Below, one piece after another: positions 33,895-45,772 of a stretch of DNA of 52,310 nt. The stretch's first letter is position 1, and each line of letters begins with the position of its first letter. Made by a program: the position numbers and the translations under genes. Below the pieces are notes generated by a model. It was not told the DNA's origin. It made no database searches and was given only the letters and a program-made list of their open reading frames with translations. The stretch comes from Usnea hakonensis (Eukaryota; Ascomycota; Lecanoromycetes; Lecanorales; Parmeliaceae): NCBI GenBank assembly GCA_013423325.1, contig BLJB01000323.1, positions 1 through 52,310 on the forward strand. Reading direction: 5' to 3'.

Positions 33895-34119
33895 TGACTG
33901 TTTCGTTGATGCTTAACAGGAGCTGTATCATATTTAGGGTATTGACGATGAGTAAAAAGGTCATTTCCATTTGGGTCTGATAGTCCTTTAGAGCGGTATA
34001 GTGATGGCCACGTCATTGAAAATAGTATTCTAACGGTTGTGGTGATTTGCTTCATCTCACTTTCACTTTATCTTGTGCATATATGATTTCACCGTGAGCA
34101 TGAGATACACATCACCACA

Positions 34120-36279
34120 ATGGGAGTCCCAGGCCTTTCCAAAGATCTAGAGTCTTATGCAGTTCCCACAGTCTTAGGATGCAACGCTTTTGGGTGCGAT
34201 AAACATCGTAAGGGCCAACCGAGCAGAATCGTGATCGATGGCCCATCATTCGCATACTGCATCTATCATCGGCTGGTGCGCGAGAAGCCTGAGTGGCTGA
34301 CTGCTGTGGAGAGCATTGTATCTTACCATGAGCTGGGAAATGGAGCTTTAGCCTTCCTCGATGAGCTGGAAAGCTACGGCGTGGTCATGTGAGTACTCGT
34401 ACATTGGTGATTGTTCAATCTGGCGTCACATGAGTCTGGCAAAGCCCTGGTCTGATCTGACATTTCATTACAGTGAAAAGATATATTTCGATGGCTATTT
34501 ACCTACACGCAAACAAAACACTCGAATTAAGCGACTAGAATCTACCCACAAGATTTTATCCAATTATCGTCAAAGATACATTGATGCGTCCATCTGCAAG
34601 AAAAAGTGGGATGGGCTTTTACTGCCGACCTCAGTCTCTTTCCGTGGTATTCCACCTGCCACTTTCATCGTCCCAGCAATTCTCGATGCCATCTGCGAAA
34701 GTAAATATGTTGCTGTTTGCACCGTCGTTCCGGGTGAGGCAGAAGTCTACTGTGCAGCAGCCGCCAGGGAGAGTGGTGCTATCGTCTTGAGCAATGATTC
34801 CGACTTATTCGTGCACGACCTTGGATCTCACGGCGCATTCGTGTTTCTCAGCTCCGCTGACCTGCGTGCAAATGATGACTCTGAGGAAGATGTCTGGAAA
34901 GGATCTTGCCAGACCTTCAAACTTTTTGTGTTCCGCCCACGAGACATTGCAGAACGCCTAGGACTTGACAATCTCCAGGAGCTAGCATTCGAATACCAGA
35001 TAAAGCAGTCAAAGACACTACCAGAGGCAATGCAATCCGCCAAGATGCATCAGGGTAGAAGCCATAGCGGCTTTGAGAAATTCTTGAGAGGCTACATCAC
35101 AGAGCATTCCGTTTCGGAGAGCCAACAATTTTCTCCAGAGTCTTTGGCTCGTCTCTCCAGCCATGGAAAATTACTCGACCCTCGAACATCTGAGATTATC
35201 TGCCAGCTAGAATCTAAAGATCCACAGCTAATACACGCCTATCTGCTTTGTCTGATAGAAGACCCTGCCAGGTATATACATTTGAATTTGATCTTTCCTG
35301 TCTGATAGCACGTTGAGATCACGCTCCCTATCTTGGAAACAGAAACCTCCTTTACTCTTCCACATCTGTCCGCAAATTGACAGCAAACCAAATCTCACTA
35401 TCCTTCAATTAAACCTCGTCTCCCAATCACTACTCAGAAAAGAGACCATACTGACTTGAAAATGTGCCTAGGTCTTCCGCATGGCACGTATCCTCCAGCC
35501 ATCGCAACTTCGCCTACTCAATCCACACCAGCAACTCCCACATCTCACCATCCAACCCCCTCATCGTAGAACTAACCCGTCGAGGTCAAACCTTCATCCC
35601 CCAAGAAATTCCCCTCCTCCCCACCTCAGACCTCATCACCTACGCATCCCATCTGCACACCAACCTCATCCACTACACCACCCACCTCTTCCCCAACCTC
35701 CCCACCCCCCTCCCCTGGCATCTCTACGCCCTCTACCAAACCTACACCTGGTACCTAACCACCAACCGTCCACCACCATCCCGCAACGCCCTAGCGCGCG
35801 CCATAACAGGCACCTACGACCCCCGCCCCACCTGGGATGACATCCACCTATGCGCGCAGATCCAAGCCGTGCTCTATTCCCTTCGCATGATAAAGCAGAT
35901 CCTAGCGTACGTCGCCTCATACACGTCTTTGCAGAAAGTCCTCGTCGATCTCGCCAAGGTATTGGAGGACTTACCTGATATCGCTGAGCTGATGCCGTCG
36001 AGCGGGGAATTAGTTGCTCGAACAACGGATGTTGATGTCGATGATGTGCTGAATAGGTTAGCTGCGCTACTGCAAGAGGAAGCGGCTGCATCTCCTCGTC
36101 CTTTTGCTGAGCCTGAGCCTGAGCAAGAACAAGAGCGAGAGGGAGAGCAGGAGCCGAGCCCCGGCAATGAGAGCAAGGATGATGAGGGTGATGATGTGGA
36201 AGATGCGCGTGAGGAAGGGTCAAAAGTAGCGGAGATGCCAAGGAAAAAGAAGCGGACGAAAACCAAGGAGAGAAGATAG
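34120..36279 (+). CDS. XPG/FEN1-like nuclease, Asteroid family
   Basis: Exons 34120-34388, 34474-35271 and 35472-36279; introns 85 and 200 nt; 624 aa. The N-terminus MGVPGLSKDLESY and IVIDGPSFAYCIYHRL match the XPG-N region. VVPGEAEVYCAAAARESGAIVLSNDSDLFVHDLG (about residues 207-240) is the XPG-I region with its acidic cluster. The third exon begins RSSAWHVSSSHRNFAYSI and is typical of the C-terminal part of fungal Asteroid homologues. The last 60 residues are Glu-rich, then a basic run (PRKKKRTKTKERR) that could act as a nuclear signal. The family is related to structure-specific nucleases, but Asteroid proteins are poorly characterised. The first 250 bp of exon 3 are strikingly C-rich. Its 3' end converges on Utp21. 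Confidence 0.85.
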
Positions 36280-36635
36280 AAGGACAGAGAGAAAAAAGCC
36301 TTGATGGCGCGGCGAGGGTCGGATCGTAGAAACCCAGATAACATGTTCGAAATGCTCTTTTGCTCGTGATCTTAGCCTACCTTTGGTAGATTTTCATAAA
36401 AGACGGCAGAGAAATGAGCCAAGGCTGCATGCATGTACATAAGACAAAGAGACGAGAAAGTCCCAGAATCTTACACAAGCCTTTTTTCATGAAAAGAAAT
36501 GGCTTCACATACATCTCGCCCGAACATTACACGGTATTTACATGTGGTATCCAGCCCCGTATTCTTCACCACCACCAACAATGAAACCCTTTTCCAGCAA
36601 ATCGCACGAGAAAGCACAGATCCCCGAACCGCCCC
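36280..36635. other. Convergent 3' intergenic region
   Basis: 356 bp between the stops of the Asteroid-type and Utp21 genes. Only 3' untranslated sequence is expected. I see no further feature. Confidence 0.6.
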
Positions 36636-39600
36636 TCAAGACCTCCCACTCCTCAAAAACCCCACCACCCCCCCACAAAACCCCACCAAATCCCCCAACC
36701 TCTTCGCCTCCTTACCCTGCCACTCCCTCCACTCCACTAAAACTTGCCTCAGACCTACATTCCCTGGCACCGCATCGCCATGGATGCGCAGGAACACGGC
36801 CATCCACGCCTGCACGAGTTCATAGTCGCGCTTGCTGCGTAACTGGTAGGTGAGCGCCGAGACGAATGGGACGAGTTCTTCAGGATTGAGGGAGCGGATT
36901 TCGATGTCTGCGGTTGAGGGGGAGAGGGTCTTGAGGTGCTCGAGAAAGGGTACGTAGTTGGATGATTGCTTAGCGGCTTGGAGCGTGGTGGTGAATAGGC
37001 TTGCGGTAGCAGCGCGATCCATCTTCGTGATGCGAGAACGTTCCGCAAGAGTAGTTTGATTCTGCTCTGTTGCCTTTGGTGGCTCAGCAGGTAATTTCGC
37101 GCTGTCGAGAGATGGAAGGAAGAAAGGGGCCTTTTCGGGAGCTTTGGGCGGTTCCTTTGGTTTGTTGCGTTGGCGGATGGTGTCGAGATGAAGGAGGTTT
37201 TGCCAACGACTTTTGGGGACGAGACTTAGTGTGAGCATATCGAGGCTGAGCTGGTCGATAGGTGCTGAATCGCTGGAGGCCATTTCTTGCACCTCTTCGT
37301 CCGTCTCTTCGTCAAAAGCAGCCTCTATAATACCCTGACTGTTTCGCTCGGACGAAGCAATTAAATTTGCTGGGCTTACTTCGTGTTCCTGGAGTAGTCT
37401 CGTGGGGACATGAGTGAAGAGGGTACGATTGTTCCAGATGTTGATCCCGACGCTATCCGCGTGGGCGGTGGCCAAGAACTCTCCAGTATCGGAAAACGCC
37501 AATGCCGTACAAGGGCTTTCGACTCGAATTGCATTGATCAGATGGCCGGTAGGTAGATCCCATACGCGAATGACTGAATCCATCGATGCCGCAATTATCC
37601 ATCGACCATCGTTCGAGAAGCAGAAGTCGCTGATCTGGCCCAAGCAACCCCAAAGCTCTCTCACAAGCTTTTTGGTCTCTGTGTCAATCACTCGAATAGA
37701 CAGGTCGTCGCAGCTCAAGGCAGCAAGATCGCTTGGCCTGTAATACTGAGATGCTATGATAGACGCCATTGGAAACCAGTCAAGCTCATCCTGTAGCAGA
37801 CCGGTCTGAAAGTCCCAAAACTTGATTTTTCCGTCCAAACCACAGCTTATGAGAGTCCGGTTGACGCCGTCGACCATGAGGCCAGTCACAGCTCTCTTAT
37901 GTCTACCCTCGCCCATTGCATACTTTCGCGTTCCATCCACGCCGTTGCCGGCAGCGTAGCTCAATTTAAGTTTCTTCGCTTGTCCAGGAGTCAGAGGTGA
38001 TGGAAACTTTTGACGTTGAATACCAGACTGTAGATTAAATGACGATACGCTTCCACCAGCCGAGCCTACGAGCGCGAAGGTTCCGCAAGAAGTGACAGCG
38101 ACGCTTGTTACCTCCATTCCATCATCAGTCTCGAAGGCCCATCTTCCTGCCTTTTTCCTGCCCCAAGACCAAGTTCTTGCATATTTGTCACCACGATGGC
38201 CGGTCACGATGCTCTCCCAACCTGTTGCATGGCTCTCTGCCGCATCAGCAGGACCCTTTTTGGACGTTGTGTTTGTCCATACAGCCCCAGCAACACCAGA
38301 AGCGCCCATCCCTCCATCGCGATTTAGTGAGCAAGCCATACTCGTGATCTCTGGTGCTTTCAGATCCTCCAAGCTTGTAGATATCTCGTTTCCCAAGTTC
38401 TTGCCTAAGAGTCCAAGTCTCTTTGCTTTCTTCTGGACGTTACCCTGACTAAGCTCGGTACTTTGCCCGTCTCTTCGAAGACTCCATCCCCAAAGACTCT
38501 GGTCTCTTCCAACGCTCATGACCCATTTCCCTCCTGTATCTGCGCCATCAGAATTCGATGGCAGAAAAGTGAGTCGTGTGACCGGCGCAGCATGACCGCA
38601 ACGCGAATGTAAAATGCGAGGTGTTGGTGATAACGAATTCGCGTCAAATATCCAGGATTTCAGGGCGTTGTCCAGTCCACTTGTAAGCATTACGTCTTGG
38701 CCGGGTAGGAATTCAATCCTGTTTATACCGATGAATTTGCTGCCAAAAGTTGAAGAGGGTGGATTATGGGCTCCTCGCAGAACGCCATTGATACGTCCTC
38801 CATTATTGAGATCCCAGAATGTCACATCTCCATCATTTTTGCTCGCCGTAGCCATAACACCTGCCTTGCTGCCATCATCTCCCGCGCCAAGTCCATCGGT
38901 TCGGAATGATATTGAGCTGATCGCAGAAGGATGGGATGCTTTGGTGTTGAGACTCAGGACGGCCTTGTCAGTACGAATGTTGTGTAAAATTATGGATCCA
39001 TCTGCGCGGGCTATTGCTAGGACGGAAAGCGCTGGGGTAGGTTCCAGAGCAGTGACTGCTCCAGAAGAAGCATTTGGGGGCAGCGTGGTGTAAATGAGCT
39101 TGCCAGTGCTCACATTCCAGATATCAAGGCTTCCATCTTGTTTTCCCACGAAAATCTTGTTCAAGTAAGTTGGCATGTTGCAAATTCCCCCAGAAAGTAT
39201 GCCTCCATGACCGGCCGTTCTTGGTATTGTGGGAGTGAGCGTTGTGTAGTGCTCATAAGTGGCAGACTTCCATACTTCGATTCGCGTGGAGCAAGATCCG
39301 ACTACCCAAGAGCCGAAGACTATGAGTCGATTGACAGATTCGAATAGCCCAGGCGATTTCTCCAATTCGCCAACTTTCTTTCCCCTCTTGAACACCCATA
39401 CTCCGCTAAGGTGATTTGTTGCTTCTCCACCCCAAGCGGCGAATACGCGATCTCTCCATGCAACCGTAGCCGTGATGTCAGTTGGCGTTTCTGGTCTGGT
39501 CAGAAAGATGAGGTTTAAGCCTTTGAGGAGATCGTAGGTATGTAGGCATCGTCCAACGGAGGTAGTGACTTGGAAGGTGGTTGTTCCAAGTGGGAGAGAG

Positions 39601-39815
39601 GTAAAGGGGACGGCAGTAGAGGAGACAAGGCCAATCGTCTGTCAAGCTGGGTTAGCTATTACGGTAGAGTTTTCATTGGTTGGGAAGAAAATGTTTGCCC
39701 TGAATGGAGTGAAAATCCGAGAGATTCGACTAGCGTTGGGCGTGCTGCCATTTGAGAGTTTCCGGCGCTTGGCAATGTTTATGTCGTCGTGGCCATTCTC
39801 AAGACCTGGGGACAT
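36636..39815 (-). CDS. UTP21: Utp21, WD40 component of the small-subunit processome
   Basis: Exon 1 is 39815-39699 (MSPGLENGHDD ... RIFTPFR). Exon 2 is 39638-36636; 1039 aa in all. The join FR|TIGLVSS matches the conserved start of the first propeller but requires a GC-AG intron (39639-39698, branch GCTAAC). About a dozen WD40 blades form two propellers through roughly residue 750 (for example GSLDIWNV, SWIFDAN, GKIKFWDF, SVIRVWDLPTGHLINAIR). The Utp21-specific C-terminal domain follows (PKSRWQNLLHLDTIRQRNKPKEPPKAP). It belongs to the UtpB subcomplex, which organises the 5' end of pre-rRNA for 18S maturation in the nucleolus. The gene shares a 508-bp divergent promoter with the inositol pyrophosphate kinase gene. 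The 3' 100 bp lie in a very C-rich plus-strand patch. Confidence 0.93.
39639..39698 (-). other. Probable GC-AG intron of Utp21
   Basis: The minus-strand sequence reads AGG|GCAAAC ... GCTAACCCAGCTTGACAG|ACG. The branch site and acceptor are textbook. The only GT inside (GTAATAG) would leave a 23-nt intron, too short. With the GC donor the junction falls in phase 0 and recreates the family sequence FR-TIG. Confidence 0.75.
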
Positions 39816-40323
39816 ACTGCAGCTTTACGTTGTGTGGGACATGGTTGATGGCGACGAGGATAGCTGTCAGCCCTACATATTCTAAAATAAAGTACTTTAT
39901 CTAAGCGATCTGATAAGACTGATTACGGACTAAGGATATGCGGCTTAAAGTCTAATTTGAATTGTGGTGGGGCTGGCAAACTTTAAATTTGCGCTGGGAG
40001 GGGGCATCCCACGAGTGCACTCGTACTTTTATACTTTACTCTACGGCAATCGCTTTCTGGTTAAGTGTTATTCGAAATACCCTATGTGAATAAAATCTCT
40101 GGGATCTTCCCCCTCATCCTACTTCATACACCGTACACGTGCATTTCAAAGGACAGGATACAAGAAGTGATTGGTTAAAATGACACGTCAAATTCACGCT
40201 TTTCCCATAACATCCGCTCCACCGATAAGGTAGTGGATGGATAAAGTAAGATAATGGACATGCAGGACCCTGACGAATTCTCTGCTATTTCTGCACTGGC
40301 TGTATTTGTCAGACTGTCCGGAA
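39816..40323. promoter_or_regulatory. Divergent promoter of Utp21 and the PPIP5K gene
   Basis: 508 bp between two starts on opposite strands. Contains AAAGTACTTTA near 39891 and the exact 12-mer TACTTTACTCTA at 40032-40043. A role in co-regulating the flanking genes is inferred. Confidence 0.55.
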
Positions 40324-43300
40324 ATGCCTCCCTTGTCGCCAACCACCAGCAGAGGGAGTGATGCCTCCAATCAATTCCCCGTACCCATTTCCGCATCTCC
40401 TGACGATGACCATGACGATGATGATGATGCACACAAGCAAACAACAGACAAACCTGCCCCTCCGTCTCCATCTCCATCTCCAATTGACTCCTCTAAGCCT
40501 GCACCTTCCCTAGCAGCCACTGGACGCCTACCTTCCCATTCACTTTTCTTCCCTCCAAATACCAATAATGCCACCCCACCAAGTCGAAAGAGCCGATTTG
40601 CGGATGTGGGTACAGTCGGGGGTAATATAGGCAGAGCAAGCATCTCAATGCCCCCACCCCTCACAAAGCCCTCTTCAATATACAGGCCTGCCAGCTCTCG
40701 TCGTCCTACCAACTTGGCCAGCGCCATGGATCCCAAGGAAGGTGAATCAGGATTAGATGGTACAACAGAGGAGAGTCTATTAGGTGATTCTGCTGTCTTT
40801 CCAGATCTAGAGAAGACCTCAAGTCTACCAAACTCGCAAGGTCCTCTTACCTCCGAGGCATACAGTCCCTTGCTTCCTCCAGACTCCAGCTTGAAGCCTC
40901 CCGGCTCCGGCATGAGTAAGCCAGGCGATCGCTTGTCCTTTTCATCCCTGTATTCTTTGGGGTCGGCCATCTATGGTGCAGCAGGTCTATCTAGTGCACC
41001 TCAAAGTGCTGCGAGCTCTACGGCTGGTTCAGTCAAAAGTGGTGTCTCTGAGCAACCAGCTCCTACCCTCATTTCCCCTTCTCTGGGCTCGGCGAAAGGA
41101 GAAGCTGTAGCTTCAGCCACGACGGCTACAGATCCCATATCAGTGAATGCCAATGCTCAGCCACAGCATCAAGGTTCGCAGTCTTTGCGTTCCGCCACCA
41201 ACAAGCTCGAATTGCGGTTGACGATTTTGCTTAGTGCCTGTCAATGCTTTGAAGGAACCCACATTAGGTCCACCAAACGCTATCAAGCAGCATCACGACT
41301 CTTGGAGCTCGGGTACGATGACAAGGCCCCCTGCTGCGCATCGATCCCGGAGTCGTACACAGCAGAGACAGTCAAATGGTAGTACCGCTGCAAGTGGCGC
41401 CGCTAGCCCCAGCAACAGTGAGCGATGTTAGTCTGCCATGAATCCCTGAAGAACTACAAGTTTTGTATAACATGAATGACCCCAATGACAGCCAAAGTCG
41501 AACCGATAGGACGAGTTGGCGTCTGTGCTCTCGATGCCAAGGCAAGAAGCAAGGCATGCCGGAACATCCTGACTCGCTTACAAAGCAATGGAGAACTCGA
41601 TGTTGTTATCTTTGGAGATAAGGTTATCTTGGACGAAGGTAAGCAGACCAAAACAAGATAACATACTTGAAGTAACATCGTGCGTTAGACGTGGAGAATT
41701 GGCCAGTGTGGTAAGTTTGTTTTATATGCTCCTTTGCCTCCCGGCGAAAGACACCGTCCATCAGAACATGTCGTATCAAATCGGAATACAAGCTGAACTG
41801 AATTTGATTCAGCGAATTCCTAATATCATTCTTCTCTGACGGCTTTCCTCTGGATAAGGCTATTTCATATCATAAGCTTCGCAAGCCATTCTCCATCAAC
41901 GACCTTTCAATGCAGAAGATACTTTGGGATCGTAGAATATGCCTTCGAGTCTTGGACAGCATGGGTGTCCGGACTCCCAAACGACTTGAGGTCAACAGAG
42001 ATGGTGGACCAACACTAGAGTCTGCCCAACTTGCTGAGCATGTTCGCAGTTTTAGCGGTGTCAAGCTAGAAGGCCCTGATGATGGTACCGGTGGCGGCAT
42101 GGCACTGACTCAAAAGGTTGAAATGATTGATGGGGGCGATACATTATCAGTAGATGGTGTTATTTTGAAGAAACCATTCGTGGAAAAGCCAATCAGCGGC
42201 GAGGACCATAATATTCGCATCTATTTCGGCAGAGAACACGAAAGTGGTGGTGGAGGCAGAAAGCTTTTCCGAAAGATAGGCAATAAAAGCTCGGAATGGG
42301 ATAAGGATATGATCGTTCCGCGTGCTATTACAGAAAAAGATAGCAGCTACATCTACGAGCAGTTTCTGCATGTTGATAATGCGGAAGATATCAAAGCCTA
42401 TACTGTTGGACCAGACTTCTGTCATGCCGAAACGCGGACATCTCCTGTTGTCGATGGTCTTGTTCGGCGAAACACCCACGGGAAAGAGATCCGGTACATT
42501 TGCAACCTGAGCGCAGAGGAACAACTGATGGCCAAAAAGATTGCAAATGGCTTCGGTCAGCGAATTTGTGGATTTGACATGCTCCGAGTCAGAAATCAAA
42601 GTTTTGTCATTGATGTCAACGGGTGGAGCTTCGTTAAAGACAACAACGCTTATTACGACAAATGCGCGAGCATCTTGAAACATATGTTTCTTTATGATAA
42701 GCAAAAACGTGAAGGCAGTCTGCCGTTTGTGACCCCAGTTCCCGAAGACGTCTCAGCAAAAAGCCTGGCGGACAAAAATCAATTGGATCCGAGCCTGCCG
42801 CATCGCAAGAACACTGTGGGGACACACCGCTCAGCCCTGAAGAATCTGATCAAGTCACCAAGCATGTCCAAAATGAAAGGTCTTCATCACTCTGGTCAAT
42901 CTGTGCACGGTGCTGCTTCTCCGGATTTGACCCCATCTACAGCGTCACTTTCATCGCCGCCTACACTCGAACGTGGACAGAAACCCATGCTCCCGAATCT
43001 ACCCACGGGCAAGATTGATCCGCTTCCGCTTCCTGCGGTATCCGTAGAACAACCCCTTGTAGCACCTGCCGAGACGTCAACTTCGGCAGAAAAAGAGCCA
43101 GCAGCAGCTGTTCCAGAACCATCTTTAAAACATGCTTGGAAACTAAAAGGCACGGTATCTGTTATACGGCATGCTGATCGCACGCCAAAGCAAAAGTTCA
43201 AATTCACCTTCCACACTCAGCCTTTCATTGAGCTGCTGCGAGGCCATCAAGAGGAGGTCCTCCTAAAGGGTGAAGCAGCTTTGAGCAGTGTTCTAGATGC

Positions 43301-45388
43301 TGTCAAAGTTGCTATGAAGCAGGGTGTGGAAGATCCTGGTAAATTGAATTTACTGCGGACGTCGCTCGCTCGTAAAGGGGCATGGACTGGAACAAAAGTC
43401 CAGATCAAGCCCATGTTCCGTAAGCGAAAACCTGAAGAAATTACAAGGATCCGTAGCCAAATCGAGGAGAGCGAGAACCCTCAGGCTATCTTAGCCGCGG
43501 AGGGACTTACTGAAGAACCCGAGAGCGACTTCAAAACTATTTCCCGCCCTCCAACGAGGAGTGATTCGATGACGGAAACAACACTTTCGCGGTTTTCTGC
43601 TGCTGAGAACGACTTGGTCATTGAGAAATTACAATTGATTGTCAAGTGGGGAGGGGAACCGACACATTCTGCTCGTTATCAATCGCAGGACCTGGGTGAG
43701 AACATGAGGAACGACCTCCTCTTGATGAATAAAGAATCTCTGGACGATGTTCATGTGTTCACCAGCTCGGAAAGGAGAGTCAGCACCAGCGGTGCGTGTA
43801 CCTGAAGCCACTTTAAAGGTAACCTTGATGCTGACATACAACAGCGCAAATCTGGGCAGCATCTTTTTTGAACAAGAAGGAAGTTTCTGAATCGTCAATC
43901 ACTGTCCGCAAAGACCTCCTCGATGACTCGAATGCCGCCAAAGACGTCATGGACAAAGTCAAGAAGAAGCTGAAGCTCCTACTCCGAGAGGGTCATAAAG
44001 CGCCGCCACAATTTGCATGGCCCTCCAACATGCCGGAGCCGTCCGTCGTGGTGCGCAAGGTCGCTGAACTCATGGTCTTTCATCGAAAAGTAATGCGATA
44101 CAACTTCAAAAAGCTTAACGGCGGTGCGGCTGCATCATTGAGTGCTATAAGTAAAGCCGGAGAAGCGGGCATGCCGGTACCTACTTCAGGATCTGGTGGC
44201 TCTCTCGCTCAAGCTCAAGCGGTATCAGGCATACAATCCAGATGGTGCTGCGGTGAAGATCCGGAGCTCTTCAAAGAGCGATGGGAGAAGCTCTTTTCCG
44301 AATTCTGTGACTCCGAAAAGATCGATCCAAGCAAGATTTCTGAGCTCTATGATACTATGAAATTCGACGCCTTACACAACCGGCAATTTTTAGAGTGGGT
44401 CTTTACGCCTGACGCAAGTATGCCTGATGGAGAATCCACAGAAAATCCAAAAACTTCTCTAGAAGCCATTTCGGAAATTCCATCAAAGAGCTCTCCCAAC
44501 CTTCTGAAGCATAAGAGAAAAGGCAGTGGAGGTGAGAGAACTGTCGACGCACCCGTGGAAAAGACTCCCAATCCCAATCTAGCGCATCGTATGGGCCTGC
44601 GCCGGAAGTCGATTATGAGTCCTCCATCACCACAGCCCGAGACAGGAGATGAACCCAGAGAATCTTATTTCAAGCTGTACAAAGGCACCGGTCAAAGCAA
44701 AGCTAAATGGGATGCCCAACTCGAGAACCTGCGAGAGCTATTTAAATTAAGCAAGGTCCTCTTTGATTTTGTGTGTCCCCAAGAGTACGGCATCAGCGAT
44801 GAGGAGAAGTTGGAGATCGGCCTCTTGACGTCTTTGCCACTGTTGAAGGAGATTGTCAACGACTTGGAAGAAGTGCAAGCCTCGGAAGAGGCTAAGTCAT
44901 TTGTCTACTTCACAAAAGAATCACACATTTACACCCTTGTCAATTGTATCCTTGAGGGCGGCATAAAGACGAAAATCGAGAGGAACGCAATTCCGGAACT
45001 GGATTACCTTTCGCATATAACCTTCGAGTTGTACGAATCCGAAGACAAAGACGCAGATACGTTCACCTATAGCATTCGAATTACCATTACCCCTGGTTGC
45101 CATACCTTTGATCCCTTGGACGTTCAACTCGACTCGAAGCATTCGATTGGCTGTGCGCCGAGAAGAAGCTTGACAACGCATATGGATTGGAAGGAAGTCA
45201 TTGAGACGTTGCGCGCGAGATTTCACACGTGAGATGTTTCGTGTCCCCATATCCGATGTCCATGCTAATAGTATATCTGCAGAGTGAAGCTACCGAAGAG
45301 CTTCCTCGCTGTCAACGTCAGCGACAGCCATACTAGCGATTCAAGCAAGACCAATACTGATACCGACGATCAGGCGACTCATGCCTAG
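40324..45388 (+). CDS. Inositol hexakisphosphate/diphosphoinositol kinase (Vip1/Asp1, PPIP5K)
   Basis: Seven exons: 40324-41188, 41235-41417, 41492-41638, 41689-41710, 41813-43791, 43845-45228 and 45283-45388; 1561 aa. The first intron is uncertain: 41189-41234 keeps frame but has a weak GTTCCG donor, while 41143-41254 is an alternative also in phase. Residues 1-330 are disordered. The ATP-grasp kinase starts at IGRVGVCALDAKARSKACRNILTRL and includes VENWPV, YIYEQFLHVDNAEDIKAYTVG and CGFDMLRVRNQSFVIDVNGWSFVKD. The histidine-acid-phosphatase-like domain begins VIRHADRTPKQKFKF near residue 858. The family makes 1-PP-InsP5 and InsP8 and the phosphatase half can reverse this, controlling phosphate homeostasis, polarity and cell-cycle signalling. 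The exon order and a 22-nt microexon are supported by perfect phase. Location is cytosolic by family. Confidence 0.92.
41689..41710 (+). other. 22-nt coding microexon of the PPIP5K gene
   Basis: Flanked by ...GCGTTAG on the left and GTAAGTTTG on the right. It completes the codons for DVENWPV. This block belongs to the kinase N-lobe (VENWPVCxFLISF), so the exon is needed for a functional enzyme. Confidence 0.85.
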
Positions 45389-45772
45389 ATACCGAGACTG
45401 GACGAGGTATGAGCGTGACTGTTTGTTGTACCCATCGTATGCTCGACAGTATCACAGAGACTTGGGCGGTTGTAACAGTGGGGATGACATGTTTTCTCAG
45501 AGGCGTATCTCATATGGCACCAGGTACTCTACATGGCGATTTGCTTTGCACTGCTAGTCCAGCATTCTAACAAATTACCTGTTCTCACACCATAATTTCC
45601 CTAACAGTTCCGAGAAATTCGATGCTTATATACTCTCTGCCAGAATGTAGACAATACTTTATGTAGTGGCCTCGTGGCTTCGGATGAGATCTGCCTGGAC
45701 TTTTAAAAGCACACTAAGCATTCAAACGGTTGACCATAAAGACAAACTCACATATTACCACCAGCGCGAGCC
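45389..45772. other. Intergenic region, 384 bp
   Basis: Holds the 3' region of the PPIP5K gene and the promoter of the EMC10 gene, both on the plus strand. No repeat or RNA gene is seen. Confidence 0.55.

Noticed and set aside
35309..35454. Open frame (TLRSRSLSWKQKPP...) inside the second intron of the Asteroid-type gene
   Set aside because: It needs a 37-nt intron before it and has no usable donor after it. A single 200-nt intron joins DPAR to SSAWHV in correct phase, as in family members.
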